DNA of 64,000 bases from Verrucomicrobiota bacterium (GTDB lineage: Bacteria; Verrucomicrobiota; Verrucomicrobiia; CAIQCK01): NCBI GenBank assembly GCA_016235595.1, contig JACRJX010000029.1, positions 248,001-312,000 on the forward strand, read 5' to 3'. The notes beneath the pieces were generated by a model. That model saw nothing but the letters and a program-made list of their open reading frames with translations, ran no database searches and was not told where the DNA came from. The translations under genes were made by a program, and so were the position numbers. Shown in pieces: positions 51,105-62,147 of this stretch. The stretch's first letter is position 1; each line of letters begins with the position of its first letter.

Positions 51105-54100
51105 ATGGAACCACGATCAAAGCCCTCCCTCATAAAACGCAGCCTTGTTGCAGGAGCCGTTTGCGCGCTTGCACTGGTTTCGGCACAAGACACGAATCGA
51201 GATGCCATTTCCGACGAAGTGAAGGCCGTGCTCGGTTGCGATCCGCAGGCGAAAGAGAACTTCGTCACGATTTGGGAGCGGCCGGCGGCGAAGTCGGCCA
51301 AGCCTCCCGCCGATCCGGCACGTGCGATCAAACGCGTCGCGCTCGCCAACGCAGGCGGCAACCGCTTCATCTGGCGCGTGGACTTCCTCGCGCCGTACCC
51401 GGCGGAGAATTCCAACCTGTTGCTCTATCTTGACTCCGACGACAATCCGGCGACCGGCCGCCAACCGGGCCAAGGCTGCGAGTTCATGCTGCACTGTTCC
51501 AGTGGCGCGCCGGGTGTGACCGGCTACACGGCCGACGGCAAGACTTGTGTCGTCCCTGGACCGCGCGTGGCGGTGGCCGGCGGCAGCGCATTCGTCAGCT
51601 ATGATGTGGACCTTGCGCAACGCGAGGGCGCTTCGCGGTTCCGGCTCAATGTTCTTTCTGAAACCATACAACCGCATCGCGGCGTGGGCAGCACGGGTTA
51701 CTTCGAGGCGAAAGGGCCGCCGGCCAGCGACCGGCCGAAGTTGCGGCTCGATAGCGACCTTGCTGAGAGTGTCGGTGTCGAGCAGACGTGGGGTCTGGAA
51801 CGTATCACTGCGCTTGTTAACGACCCGAAGAACGTCCCGATCTGGATTCGCGACTGCAAGCTCGACGGCTTCCGATTCGACCACAGCGAGTATCGCGCTG
51901 ACTGCGCGCTGCGCGGACCGGGCTCGGGTGTCATCACCGCTGCCGTGCCGGCGGGCGCGAGCGGCCGGTTCCATGTGGGTTTCATCTTTTACGACAGCGC
52001 CGGCAGCGAGCGAATCGCCGTCCACGTCAACGGCAAGCGCCGTGGTGTGGCGGTGGCAAACCTCGACGACAACAACCAGCACCTGTTCTTTCTGACGGAG
52101 CCGGTCGAGTTGAAGGCCGGCGACAGCATACAACTCCGCGCGCTTGGCACCGGCGCCGCCTATCGCACCGAAGACCTGCTGTTGCTGCGCGATAAACCGA
52201 AAGCGTGCCCGCCGCTCTGCGAGTTCCGCGAGGTGGCGGCGGCGGAGAACCGGCTGACATGGATCACAACATGGGCCACGCAATGCACTGTGGAACTGGG
52301 CGACGGCCAGAAGATCGTCGAGCCGCTTGCAGCGCAAAACCACCGTGTGTTGTTGCCCGGTTTGAAGCCCGGTGACTCGGCGCGCTATCGCATCACGGCG
52401 TTGGCTCGCGATGGACGCGAGGTCACTTCCGGTTGGCGCAAGCTGGCGTGGAAGCCATTCGCCGAGCCGCGGACGAAGCGGAGCGGCCGTGTGACACTAC
52501 GCGTGGAGCCACCGTCGGATGTTGCCGACAAACTCCGCGACTGGCCGGTGACCAGCGGTGTGCCCTTTCCCCAAGGCGCGCTCGGCACGGCGAAGAACCT
52601 CCGGCTGCTCGATGCAAAAGGTACGGCGGTATCATTGCAGGCGGCGGTGACAGGCCGCTGGGCCGACGGCAGCGCGAAGTGGGTGCTGCTGGATTTCCGC
52701 CACAGCGGCGGCGCGGCGGACTACACGCTGGAGTTTGGGCCGAAGGTCTCGCGCAAGGAGCCGAAGCGCGAAACAACGACACCGGATTGCGGTGAGTTGG
52801 TTCTTGCCGATGTCGCTGGCAAGGAACACAAGGCGAGCGTCGTCGGTCTGGCGCAGGAAGACGGCGACGGTTTGCGCCGTGGGTTGCGCGCAGCGGGAAA
52901 GATCGGGGAATCGGCGTTTGCCTACGACGCGCGTGTGCATGTCTATCCCGGTCTGCCATGGGCGCGCGTGTTGCTGACGGTCGGCCACGCCGAGTCCACG
53001 AACGAGTTCACCACGATCCGCAGCCTGGCATGGCGGTTGCCGAAGACAGTTGGCCCGACGCGCTTCGTGAGGCAGCACACGGACAATCGCTTCGAGTCGT
53101 CGGACGGCGGAGGTAAGCGTTTCAGCGGCGCGGTCGGGCCGGTATTCGTGCGCGACTTCTGGCAGAACTATCCGAAGGACCTCGAAGTTGCTCCGACCGG
53201 TTCGACATTCTGGCTGATGCCACGGCTCAAGGCCGACGAGTATGATTTGTCGAACAGGAAGAATCACGACTGGCACAAGCTCTACTACTGGTTCGACGCC
53301 GGCGGCTACAAGCTGCGCCAGGGCATGACCAAAACGCACGAGGTCTGGCTCGGCCTCGACGGCAGTGTGCCGCCGCTGGACCGGCCGCTGTTCGCCGCCG
53401 CGCCGCCGCGCTGGTATGCCGACTCGGGCGCGTTCGGCGAAGTTGCTATCGTGAATCCGCAGCGGGCTGTCGTGAGCGACTACGACAAGAAGGTGGCCGA
53501 AACGCTCGACGCCTATCTCAAGAACCGTGAAAGCAACCGTGAGTTCGGCCAGTTCAACTTCGGCGACTGGTGGGGCGAGCGGATCATCAACTGGGGCAAC
53601 ATCGAATACGACACGCAGCACGCGTTCTTCCTCCAGTTCGTGCGCAGCGGCGACCGACGGTTTCTCCAGGCAGGCGACGAGGCTGAAACCCACAATCGCG
53701 ACGTGGACACAGTCCATAACCACACCAAGCCTGACCGCGTCGGTTGTGTCTATTCGCACTGCATTGGCCACGTCGGCGACTATCTTGCGAAAAGCCCGTT
53801 GCCCGGCCGCAACCAAGGCAGCCCGCGAGGCGGTTTCTCGGTGTCGCACACGTGGTGCGAGGGGCACATGGAACATTACTTCCTCACCGGCGACCGGCGC
53901 TCGCTGGAGACCGGACTGAAGATCGCCGACCATTACGGCCTCTGGAGGATGATGAACTATGATTTCTCGAACTGCCGTGACTCCGGATGGCATCTCATCC
54001 TGACGATGGCGGTCTATCGTGCGACGGGCGACCCGTTCTACCTGAACGCAGCGCGGATCATTGTTGATCGCGTGTTGGAACGGCAAACACCGGCGCCGAA

Positions 54101-54626
54101 GTTCAACACCAAGGGCGGCGGTTGGCGGCGGATGATGGTGCCGGGCCACTGCCTTTGCGAGCCGACGCACTACGGCAACGCCGGCTTCATGGTTGGTGTC
54201 CTGTTAACCGGTCTGAAGTGGTATCACCTGGAGACTGCCGACCCGCGCGTCGCCCAAAGCATCACCATGGGCGCGCATTTCCTCATTGATGACATGTGGG
54301 TCGAGGATATCGGCGGGTTCCGCTACACGAGTTGCCCTGTCTCGTCGAAAGGGCCGTGGTCGAACTTCCTGCTCTTCGACGGCATCGGCTACGCGTATCG
54401 GCTCAGCCAGAAGGCGGGCCATCCCGACGCAAAACTGGCGCACGTGTTGCGAAGAGGCACCGACCCGGCCATCGAGAACATGCGCGGCATGGGCAAGAGC
54501 TTCAGCCAGTTCATCCGCGTCGCCCCACATTTCCTCAGCTTGCTTGCCGAACTGCGCGAGACGCTTCCGCCGCCGGACTCAGACCGCAACCCGCCCGCAT
54601 CCGCGCCGGCCAAACGCGCGCCGTAG
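51105..54626 (+). CDS. Large secreted exo-rhamnogalacturonan lyase-like (PcRGLX/YetA-type) protein
   Basis: LRDWPVTSGVPFPQGALGTAKNLRLLDAKGTAVSLQAAVTGRWADGSAKWVLLDFRHSG; alpha-barrel region with GFSVSHTWCEGHMEHYFLTGDRRSLE. Confidence 0.7.
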   Translation: MEPRSKPSLIKRSLVAGAVCALALVSAQDTNRDAISDEVKAVLGCDPQAKENFVTIWERPAAKSAKPPADPARAIKRVALANAGGNRFIWRVDFLAPYPAENSNLLLYLDSDDNPATGRQPGQGCEFMLHCSSGAPGVTGYTADGKTCVVPGPRVAVAGGSAFVSYDVDLAQREGASRFRLNVLSETIQPHRGVGSTGYFEAKGPPASDRPKLRLDSDLAESVGVEQTWGLERITALVNDPKNVPIWIRDCKLDGFRFDHSEYRADCALRGPGSGVITAAVPAGASGRFHVGFIFYDSAGSERIAVHVNGKRRGVAVANLDDNNQHLFFLTEPVELKAGDSIQLRALGTGAAYRTEDLLLLRDKPKACPPLCEFREVAAAENRLTWITTWATQCTVELGDGQKIVEPLAAQNHRVLLPGLKPGDSARYRITALARDGREVTSGWRKLAWKPFAEPRTKRSGRVTLRVEPPSDVADKLRDWPVTSGVPFPQGALGTAKNLRLLDAKGTAVSLQAAVTGRWADGSAKWVLLDFRHSGGAADYTLEFGPKVSRKEPKRETTTPDCGELVLADVAGKEHKASVVGLAQEDGDGLRRGLRAAGKIGESAFAYDARVHVYPGLPWARVLLTVGHAESTNEFTTIRSLAWRLPKTVGPTRFVRQHTDNRFESSDGGGKRFSGAVGPVFVRDFWQNYPKDLEVAPTGSTFWLMPRLKADEYDLSNRKNHDWHKLYYWFDAGGYKLRQGMTKTHEVWLGLDGSVPPLDRPLFAAAPPRWYADSGAFGEVAIVNPQRAVVSDYDKKVAETLDAYLKNRESNREFGQFNFGDWWGERIINWGNIEYDTQHAFFLQFVRSGDRRFLQAGDEAETHNRDVDTVHNHTKPDRVGCVYSHCIGHVGDYLAKSPLPGRNQGSPRGGFSVSHTWCEGHMEHYFLTGDRRSLETGLKIADHYGLWRMMNYDFSNCRDSGWHLILTMAVYRATGDPFYLNAARIIVDRVLERQTPAPKFNTKGGGWRRMMVPGHCLCEPTHYGNAGFMVGVLLTGLKWYHLETADPRVAQSITMGAHFLIDDMWVEDIGGFRYTSCPVSSKGPWSNFLLFDGIGYAYRLSQKAGHPDAKLAHVLRRGTDPAIENMRGMGKSFSQFIRVAPHFLSLLAELRETLPPPDSDRNPPASAPAKRAP

Positions 54627-54683
54627 TACAAAAGCCGGGATGAAGCGATTGCGTGTGGACCGCTCTCCCGCTACGCTGCGGCT

Positions 54684-55769
54684 GTGCGACTGATTGTTCT
54701 ACTGCTGACCGCGCTGGCGCTGCGGCTCGGTTTTGTTTTCGTGGTGCTGCCCGCCATCGAGCCGCGCTTGGCGCTGCGCTTCGACGCCGACAATTATACG
54801 GCCATCGCGCAAAGCATCTGGCGTGGCGAGTGGAACAATGTCGAGCGCGGACCGATCTATCCGCTCTTTGTCGCTGTATGCGGCGGCTCGCTACCGGCGG
54901 TACGGCTTGCGCAGGCGCTGCTGGATTGCGGCACGGTCTGGCTGGTGTTCCTGCTGACCCGGCGGCTGTGGGGCGAAAAGCCGGCGTGGGTCGCCGCGTG
55001 GCTCTACGCAGTGTACCCGCTGGCGTGGTGGCGCGTCGCGTTCATGAACAAGGAGATCGTGCTGACGCTGTTGCTGGCGGCGACAGTCTGGTGCTGGCAA
55101 CGGCCCATCGCTTCCGGCGTCGGGCTGGCTCTGGCCAACCTCTGCAAACCGAGCTACCTGTTGTTGCCGTTGCTGCGACGGTGGTGGTCGCCACAAAGAA
55201 AGACTTTCGCAGTGACACTGGCCGTGATGCTCGCCGTCATCGCACCGTGGACGGTCCGCAATTACGTCGTCACCGGCGAACTGTTGCCGGTGGCAACTGA
55301 GCGTGGTGGGTTTACTGCCTACGTCACCAACTGGTGGCCGACGCGCGGCGATTGGGAAACGAACAAATCGCTCTGGCAGGCTGAACTGGATCGTATCCGC
55401 GGGCAGCACGCCGACCTGAATCCCGTCCAGCTCGATCGGTTGTTTTACCGGCTCACGCTGCAAAATATCGTCGCCGAGCCGGGCCACACCCTGCTGATGT
55501 TCGCGCGCAAGGCTGTGATGTTTTGGTTCGTCAACGCCTCGGGTCGCGCGTGGTGGGCGGGGGCGTTGCTGCAACTGGTTTACCTCGGTCTTGCGGTGGC
55601 CGGCGCGGTGCGGCGACGGCCGCCAGCCGAACTGCTCACCGTCGTGCTTTACACGTGGGCGCTGCACGCGCTCGTCATTGCTGACGTGCGTTTCGCGCTG
55701 CCGGTGATGCCGTATGTCTGTGTGATGGCCGCAGCGGCGTTTCGTTATGAAGACAAAAAGCTGGCTTAG
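54684..55769 (+). CDS. GT39/ArnT-like membrane glycosyltransferase family protein
   Basis: RFDADNYTAIAQSIWRGEWNNVERGPIYPLFVAV; multi-TM. Confidence 0.65.
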   Translation: MRLIVLLLTALALRLGFVFVVLPAIEPRLALRFDADNYTAIAQSIWRGEWNNVERGPIYPLFVAVCGGSLPAVRLAQALLDCGTVWLVFLLTRRLWGEKPAWVAAWLYAVYPLAWWRVAFMNKEIVLTLLLAATVWCWQRPIASGVGLALANLCKPSYLLLPLLRRWWSPQRKTFAVTLAVMLAVIAPWTVRNYVVTGELLPVATERGGFTAYVTNWWPTRGDWETNKSLWQAELDRIRGQHADLNPVQLDRLFYRLTLQNIVAEPGHTLLMFARKAVMFWFVNASGRAWWAGALLQLVYLGLAVAGAVRRRPPAELLTVVLYTWALHALVIADVRFALPVMPYVCVMAAAAFRYEDKKLA

Positions 55770-57471
55770 CCTCACAGCCATCGTGGTCGTGGGGCTGGCA
55801 CTCGGTTTTGTCGGCATCGGTTGGGGCTTGCCGTCGGCGCGACGCGTGGCGTTGCTCGGCGAAAGCCTGACGCAGTCCCGTGCCGCGCTTGCCGCACGAA
55901 CTTCGCGCGAACTGGAAACGCGGCGCGACCACGCAGCCATTCTTGCGGCGCAGCCCGCCGAGGAACGGATCGATCTGCCGCGGCTGGTGCGGCGTTACCT
56001 GATGTTCTCCGATTCGCCGGACGAGCCGCTCACGCTGCTGGCGCTGGCGAAGATGCGGCCGCGTCAGTTCGACTTCAACCCACGCATGGTTGAATACGGC
56101 GGTCTGCACGTCTACGGCACCGGCGCGGTGATGACACTGGCTCATGCGCTTGGCTTCGGCCACATTGCAGGTGATGTCTCTCACTACGCCGACCATCCCG
56201 AGCACATCGCTGGACTCTATCTCGCAGGCCGGTTGCTCATGGTGCTCTACAACGTCGGTATCGCCGTGCTGTTGTTCCTTTTCGCCAACAGCCTCGGCGG
56301 CGAAAATGCAGCATCCAGAACATCACCCCCCCAATGGGTGGGTGTTGCCGCGGCATTGATGTGGCTGCTGTCACCGCCGTCGCTTGGGTTCTCGCACATC
56401 ATCAACCCGCATCTGCCGGCGGCCTTTTACGGAACGCTGGCGGCGTGGCTGGCTTGGCGGGCGGCGACTGTGGCGGGTACGCGTTGCTGGTTTGGCGCAG
56501 CAGCAGCGAGTGGCGCGGCGGCGGCGTGCGCGCTAAATGCAGCGGTGAGTTTCCTTGTGCTGCCGGCAGTGGCGTTTTGCACTGCACACGCCGCAGAAAA
56601 AACACTGAAGCCTGAGTCCCAACAAACTGGCGGTTGGAGTTCGGGTTTCAGGATGTTCTCGAAGCTCTGCGCTGTCGTGGCACGTCCGTTGGGGTTGGCG
56701 CTGTTGATGGCGGCGGCATTCTATCTGGCGTTGAATCCCTACTGCCTTGCCAACCTCGACGTGCTGCGCGAGGAACTGGCGCGTTTCCGGCAGTTTCGTT
56801 CGCCGCTGCCGGATGTGGGGAGCATTGTTATGTTTTGCGGTGGGCCATTGCCGCACGCCATCGGCGTCGTCGGCTTGGGTGCGACGCTTTTTGGTGCGGT
56901 GACGTTGTGGCAAGCTTCCAGCGGGGGCCGCGCGCTGGTGAGCTACGCGGTGGCAGGATTGTTACTCAGCGCGTGGCTTGCTGGTTCGGATGCGAGCGAG
57001 GCGCTGAGCGTCCGCTTCGCGATGTTCATACTGCCATTGCTGTGCGTGTTCGTCGCAGTGGCGCTGACCGGTCCGTGGCCGCGCTGGTCGCGAGTCGGCG
57101 CGGCGGCGCTCATCGCGCTGGCGGCGGTCAGTGCGACGGCGGTGCATTTGCCGAGCCTTATGCGTTCGCCGCGCGACAACGCGGGAGAATTCATCAATCG
57201 CACACTGCCGACGGGCAGCGCGGTGGCCGTGCCGAAATCGCCAGGGCCTTACGAGATGCCAGCGTTCGACTTCGTCCGGCTGCGGCTCGTCACCGATCCG
57301 AAAGCGCCGCACGAATTCGCGGTGCAGGTGGAGGACAGCAAGAAACCGGCGATACCGGCCGGGTTTGAGTTGATGGCCGGTTTTCCCGACGCGCGCGTGC
57401 AACGGCCGACCCCGCTGTCGTTCTCAGGCCGGTTCGCGCGGATTTACCGTCGCACGGCCTCTCACCAATAG
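55747..57471 (+). CDS. Multi-TM GT-C-like membrane protein
   Basis: 574 aa with repeated hydrophobic segments; overlaps the upstream gene by 23 bp. Confidence 0.6.
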   Translation: MKTKSWLSLTAIVVVGLALGFVGIGWGLPSARRVALLGESLTQSRAALAARTSRELETRRDHAAILAAQPAEERIDLPRLVRRYLMFSDSPDEPLTLLALAKMRPRQFDFNPRMVEYGGLHVYGTGAVMTLAHALGFGHIAGDVSHYADHPEHIAGLYLAGRLLMVLYNVGIAVLLFLFANSLGGENAASRTSPPQWVGVAAALMWLLSPPSLGFSHIINPHLPAAFYGTLAAWLAWRAATVAGTRCWFGAAAASGAAAACALNAAVSFLVLPAVAFCTAHAAEKTLKPESQQTGGWSSGFRMFSKLCAVVARPLGLALLMAAAFYLALNPYCLANLDVLREELARFRQFRSPLPDVGSIVMFCGGPLPHAIGVVGLGATLFGAVTLWQASSGGRALVSYAVAGLLLSAWLAGSDASEALSVRFAMFILPLLCVFVAVALTGPWPRWSRVGAAALIALAAVSATAVHLPSLMRSPRDNAGEFINRTLPTGSAVAVPKSPGPYEMPAFDFVRLRLVTDPKAPHEFAVQVEDSKKPAIPAGFELMAGFPDARVQRPTPLSFSGRFARIYRRTASHQ

Positions 57472-58124
57472 CCCCACTTGCCGCTCGCCAGGATGTAGCA
57501 CGCCAGCAGCAGGTTGGTGACGGCGTGAGCGATGATGCAGGCCCAGAGCGACCGGGTGCGGTAATAGATCCAGTTGTAGAGCACGCCGGTGATCATGCCG
57601 ACGTGCCAGAGGGTGTTGTGTTCGATGCCGAACATCAGGACCGTGATGCCGAACGATTCCCACGTGAATGTGCCGAGCGGCACGCTGCGAAAATCCGGCT
57701 TCACCAGCCAGCGAATCATCCAGCCGCGCCAGAACAGCTCTTCCATGATGGGCACCACCAGCACCGCACCGGCGATGCGAAAACACGTGGCCAGCGTGGA
57801 GCATGGAGCCGGGAGCACGGTCGGGTTGAAACCGCCAACGGTGAAATCGGTCTTAGTGAGACGCAACAGTTCCGGCGCAACCCAAATGACAAGTGCGGCA
57901 ACGCCAATCAGCGCACCGAACAGCGCGCCCCGTCGCTCGCGCAAGTCGTCGCGCACGCCACGCCACGCCCAGACCAGCGCTGCTGCGACGGCGACCGTCT
58001 TAAGCGGGTAGAGCAAAAACACTGATGCGACGCCGGCCTGTTCCATCATCAGAAACACGAGGTACACCACAAAGGGCGCGACGTAAGCGGCTGCCGGGTG
58101 TCTGACTTGTTTTTGATGGGCCAT
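57462..58124 (-). CDS. CPBP (CAAX)-family intramembrane protease
   Basis: MEELFWRGWMIRW (EExxxR), FGIEHNTLWHV, WACIIAHAVTNLLL. Confidence 0.88.
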   Translation of the reverse strand: MAHQKQVRHPAAAYVAPFVVYLVFLMMEQAGVASVFLLYPLKTVAVAAALVWAWRGVRDDLRERRGALFGALIGVAALVIWVAPELLRLTKTDFTVGGFNPTVLPAPCSTLATCFRIAGAVLVVPIMEELFWRGWMIRWLVKPDFRSVPLGTFTWESFGITVLMFGIEHNTLWHVGMITGVLYNWIYYRTRSLWACIIAHAVTNLLLACYILASGKWGYW

Positions 58125-58676
58125 GATTCTTCGCCACACATTCTAGCGATGCCGGCCGCAAAGAAACACCAAAAGTTGAAGAAGCGTCCTCTTTGACCGG
58201 ACTCGGGAGAGTGGCACGCGGGTGACAGTTGCTCTTGGCGCACGAGGCAATAGGCACACATCGGTGTGATGGCAGGTTTGGTGTTGACGGTCAGGAACAT
58301 CAGCGTAGTCTTTGCGCTGGTGGGTTTATGAAGTTGTACAATGGAGTCCTTGGGAAGTGGGAGCTCTTCTGGCGATGGGGCGCGGTGGATGCAAGCTCGC
58401 CCGTCTCATCCACCTGCCGAAATCAATGTTCCTATCAGCTGCTAACAGCAGTTTTGAGAGCGGTATGAAACTGCAAAACACCCGGCCTTGAACACTCCCG
58501 CAAGGATTGACCGCGTGAAACCAACCCATCCACCCGATCAACAATGGCGCAAGATCACACGGGCCATCTCCGGCGCTGTTGGCGAAGTCGTAACCGCGTA
58601 ACAAACTGAATCACAGTCGTCAGCCTTACAGCATCCGATCCAGAAACCTGTGCCATCGGCCAGATTGGAGGAAGCC

Positions 58677-61600
58677 ATGAAGAACAATGAGGAGGTCAGG
58701 GATTTTAGGAAACTTGTTAAAAAGGAGCGCGATGCGTTGAATGCCGCGCAAAAGAAAACCGCGGAGGCAGAGAAAAAAGCATGCAAGGCGCCGGAGAAGG
58801 GCAACGACAGACCGTTGGGCGACGCCGAGGGGACGGAATGCGTGGTTTCCACTTCGGGCTGCGCGGAGGAACCGTGGGTGACTTTCACGACGGATGACCG
58901 GGTGGGGCTGGCCTTGTCGGGCGGCGGCATTCGCAGCGCCACATTCAATTTGGGCCTGCTACAGGCGTTGAATGAAAAGGGAGTCCTGAAACAGGTGGAC
59001 TATCTCTCGACGGTGTCGGGCGGAGGCTACATCGGCGGGTTTTGGACGCGGTGGTGGCAGGCCGTTTCAGAAAAAAAGCCGGAGAAGGCCGGTCAAGTAA
59101 AAGACTTTCCCCCACCCACGGAGAAAGATGACGGCACGGCGGTGAAGACGCCGAAGGAAATCCCGGAGCCGGCGGCGATCCGGCACTTGCGCGAGTTCAG
59201 CCGGTTCTTAATCCCCCGCCAGGGTCTGAACATGGAGTTCTGGAGCGCGGCGATCACGGTTCTATGCGGAGTGGTGACGTCGTTAGTCGCGGCGCTGGCG
59301 ACGGTGCTCTTGGTGATGGCACTGTGGGCGTTGTTGGCCGCGCAGATGATTGAATATCGCCCGTTTGGGAACGGCGTTATTCTCGCCGTTGTCGTCCTCG
59401 CCGTGTTCGGGGCGTCGGAATTGGTTTCACGACGAGCGGACGAGTCTGAGGTTGCACCGTCCATGCGCAAGACTTTCAAAAGATGGCGTCGCTTCTGGGC
59501 GTCAATGGCGGTGGTACTTACGGGTGCGTTTTGGGGTCTGACCACGCGGTGTTTTGCCAAAGAATTGGAAACCAGCTGGCAATGCCTGTTGCCCGAGTCG
59601 GGCGCGATTCTGTTCGTGCCGTGCATGGTTCTTGCGGGATCGCTTGCCGTGTTGACGATCACACGATTGTGTTGGGAACGCTTCAGAAAAGAACACGATA
59701 CTGAAAAACGAGGCAGACACATTGCACGCGCTGCGGCCTTGGAGCAGGTGATGGGGCGTTTGCTGGCCGTCCAGGTGGCGTGGGCGGTCATGGCCGGTGT
59801 TTGGGCGCTGGCCCAATGGCTGAAACAGAAAGCAGGTGACGGGAGCTTCACCGGGGTCGGAGGCACAGGGACGTTAACGGCCGTGCTGACGATGTTCTTT
59901 GTTTGGACGCGGGACTGGCTGACCCAACCCAAAAAGGAGGCGCGCTACGAGAAGTTCTTGGATAAGCTGAAACCCTGGGTGCCGCAACTGCTGGCCAACG
60001 GCATCGTGGTGTTATTGTTCGTGCTGGCCGCCGTGTACATCCTTGGCTGCAGTTCGGCAGGTGGCAACTGGCTTGTGTTCTGGATTCTGCTGGCATGTTT
60101 GGGCGTGTTGGGTCTTGTGGTGTTGCTCTTCGACCCAACGAGGGTGGGGATGCATGAGTTCTACCGCGCCCGGCTGACGAGATGCTACTTGGGCGCAAGC
60201 GAACGCGCTGAGCCAGAGGACCAGGGGTCAGCTGCGCCACGCGACCGGACGTCAGTAGAACACTCAGATGACGATATGAGGTTGCACGATGACAATGGCA
60301 ACCCCATCCACCTGATCTGTTGTGCGGCCAACCATTTGTGGGGAGATCTGATGAGCACGCTGCATCGCGGTGCGCGCAGCGCGGTCTTGTCGCGCCACGG
60401 CATCGCGATAGGCAATTGCTGGATTGAGGACAACGACCTGTGGCTTTCCGCTGCCTTGACGGCTTCGGCCGCGGCATTCAATTCGCTGATGGGCGAACGG
60501 AACATGGAGTTGGGACGGGCTGTGGCATTCGTCATGACGACGTTGAATTTGCGGCTGGGGTTGTGGGTGAAGAACCCAGCCAACTGCAAGCATCATGACC
60601 CCGAGGGCAGAAAACTGCCATCGCGGCGCACGTGGTTCCCTGGACTGTTCTTCTTCAAGGAGATGTTTGGCATGGCCCAATGCCGCACCGACAAGCACGC
60701 CGCGGCCTACATGCACCTTTCGGACGGCGGCCACTTTGAGAATCTTGCGCTCTACGAATTGATTCGCCGCCACTGCCGATACATCATCGTTTCCGACGCC
60801 GGGCAGGATCTGAAGTTCGACTTCACGGACTTTGGGCGGGCCGCGCGCCGGGTGCGCGAGGATTTTGGCGTGGAGATCGAGATCAATCTCACGCCACTAA
60901 AGCCTGATGCGGACGGACTCTCCAAGCAACATCTTGCCGTGGGAACCATCCATTACAATGGCGTGGAAGGCGCCGACAAGGGCACCATCGTTTATTTCAA
61001 GCCCACCTTGGTGGGCGACGAGCCGCCGGACGTGCAGCAGTATCGGCGGCGCGAACCGAGCTTTCCTCATGAAACGACCGGAGACCAATTCTTCGACGAA
61101 GCTCAGTGGGAATCCTACCGACGCCTTGGCGAACACATCTGCCACGCCAGCTTGAGGATGATCAAGCGACGCGCGTTCATATCCTCCCATGATCTGTTTC
61201 GCCAGATACGCTTGAATTGGTATCGCGTGCCGTGGATGCAAGGCGACGGCGGCATCCGGCTCTGCGAGCACGCGGCCGCTTTGGAAAACGCATTGCGCGA
61301 ACACGACAATCCAGCGCTGCGGCGGGAGTTTTTCGGAGACATGCTCAGTGCTGCGCCTGTCAGCCCAGCCGCGAATGCCGGGACAGCCCCAGCCGCTGCC
61401 GTCGGGCAAACTGCCAGCGACGTGTTGATGGCCATTCGTGCCTTGAAGTTCATGGAAGAGGCGTGGCTGATCTGTGAGCTTGACGACTATTGGTCACATC
61501 CTCTGGCCAACAACTGGATGGCTTGCCTGCATCGTTGGGCTGCCATGCCGACGGTGCGCCACTGGTGGCCTCTATTGACGCCGTTGTTCGGCACGGATTT

Positions 61601-62147
61601 CCAGAACTTCGCCAGAGAGACATTGAAGCTGCCATCGCTTGGACCTGACCGTGTCGCTCTGAAACTCGTGCTCAATTCAGTCAAAGGCAATTTCGTTCCC
61701 GAGGACGGTTTTGCCTGGCGGCGCTTTCAAGAGTGCCAGCCCAACTTCAAAGTGGGCCAGTATAATACACTTTTCAGCCTCGATCTGACTCTGCCAGCCA
61801 CAGGTGCTTCCGCGGCCTTGACCATCCAAGTCGGCTTGGCGTTCCTACGGTGTAACGGCTCGGTTGCGCGGTGGGACATTGACGATTTGTTTATCCCGCC
61901 GGAATTGCATTGCGGCGGCTTCACCACCAGGCTGCTGGATCTGTTGATCAAGCATTTCATGGGACAGAAGGGCGTGATGCCCAACCCCATTGTTCGTCTC
62001 GAAGTTTCAATCGAGCCCTCGCTCCGCGATCAGGCTGCGCGGCAGGAGCAGATCGAGCTTATTGATTTCTATAGAAGCCGGGGCTTTAAGTTCGTCGGCA
62101 CAACATGCGGCAATGCAAAGAACAACTGCATGGTTCGTTTGATCTAG
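58677..62147 (+). CDS. Patatin-like phospholipase, multi-TM, with GNAT-like C-terminal region
   Basis: GLALSGGGIRSATFNLGLLQAL, DYLSTVSGGGYIGG, HLSDGGHFENLALYEL (DGG); TM segments at about 210-500 aa; C-terminal FIPPELHCGGFTTRLLDLLIKHF...IDFYRSRGFKFVG. SD GGAGG before ATG 58677. Confidence 0.88.
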   Translation: MKNNEEVRDFRKLVKKERDALNAAQKKTAEAEKKACKAPEKGNDRPLGDAEGTECVVSTSGCAEEPWVTFTTDDRVGLALSGGGIRSATFNLGLLQALNEKGVLKQVDYLSTVSGGGYIGGFWTRWWQAVSEKKPEKAGQVKDFPPPTEKDDGTAVKTPKEIPEPAAIRHLREFSRFLIPRQGLNMEFWSAAITVLCGVVTSLVAALATVLLVMALWALLAAQMIEYRPFGNGVILAVVVLAVFGASELVSRRADESEVAPSMRKTFKRWRRFWASMAVVLTGAFWGLTTRCFAKELETSWQCLLPESGAILFVPCMVLAGSLAVLTITRLCWERFRKEHDTEKRGRHIARAAALEQVMGRLLAVQVAWAVMAGVWALAQWLKQKAGDGSFTGVGGTGTLTAVLTMFFVWTRDWLTQPKKEARYEKFLDKLKPWVPQLLANGIVVLLFVLAAVYILGCSSAGGNWLVFWILLACLGVLGLVVLLFDPTRVGMHEFYRARLTRCYLGASERAEPEDQGSAAPRDRTSVEHSDDDMRLHDDNGNPIHLICCAANHLWGDLMSTLHRGARSAVLSRHGIAIGNCWIEDNDLWLSAALTASAAAFNSLMGERNMELGRAVAFVMTTLNLRLGLWVKNPANCKHHDPEGRKLPSRRTWFPGLFFFKEMFGMAQCRTDKHAAAYMHLSDGGHFENLALYELIRRHCRYIIVSDAGQDLKFDFTDFGRAARRVREDFGVEIEINLTPLKPDADGLSKQHLAVGTIHYNGVEGADKGTIVYFKPTLVGDEPPDVQQYRRREPSFPHETTGDQFFDEAQWESYRRLGEHICHASLRMIKRRAFISSHDLFRQIRLNWYRVPWMQGDGGIRLCEHAAALENALREHDNPALRREFFGDMLSAAPVSPAANAGTAPAAAVGQTASDVLMAIRALKFMEEAWLICELDDYWSHPLANNWMACLHRWAAMPTVRHWWPLLTPLFGTDFQNFARETLKLPSLGPDRVALKLVLNSVKGNFVPEDGFAWRRFQECQPNFKVGQYNTLFSLDLTLPATGASAALTIQVGLAFLRCNGSVARWDIDDLFIPPELHCGGFTTRLLDLLIKHFMGQKGVMPNPIVRLEVSIEPSLRDQAARQEQIELIDFYRSRGFKFVGTTCGNAKNNCMVRLI

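Noticed and set aside
58515-58601. 28-codon ORF VKPTHPPDQQWRKITRAISGAVGEVVTA in the gap before the patatin gene
   Set aside because: Too short, GTG start, no clear SD and no recognised family; could be a gene remnant but unsupported.
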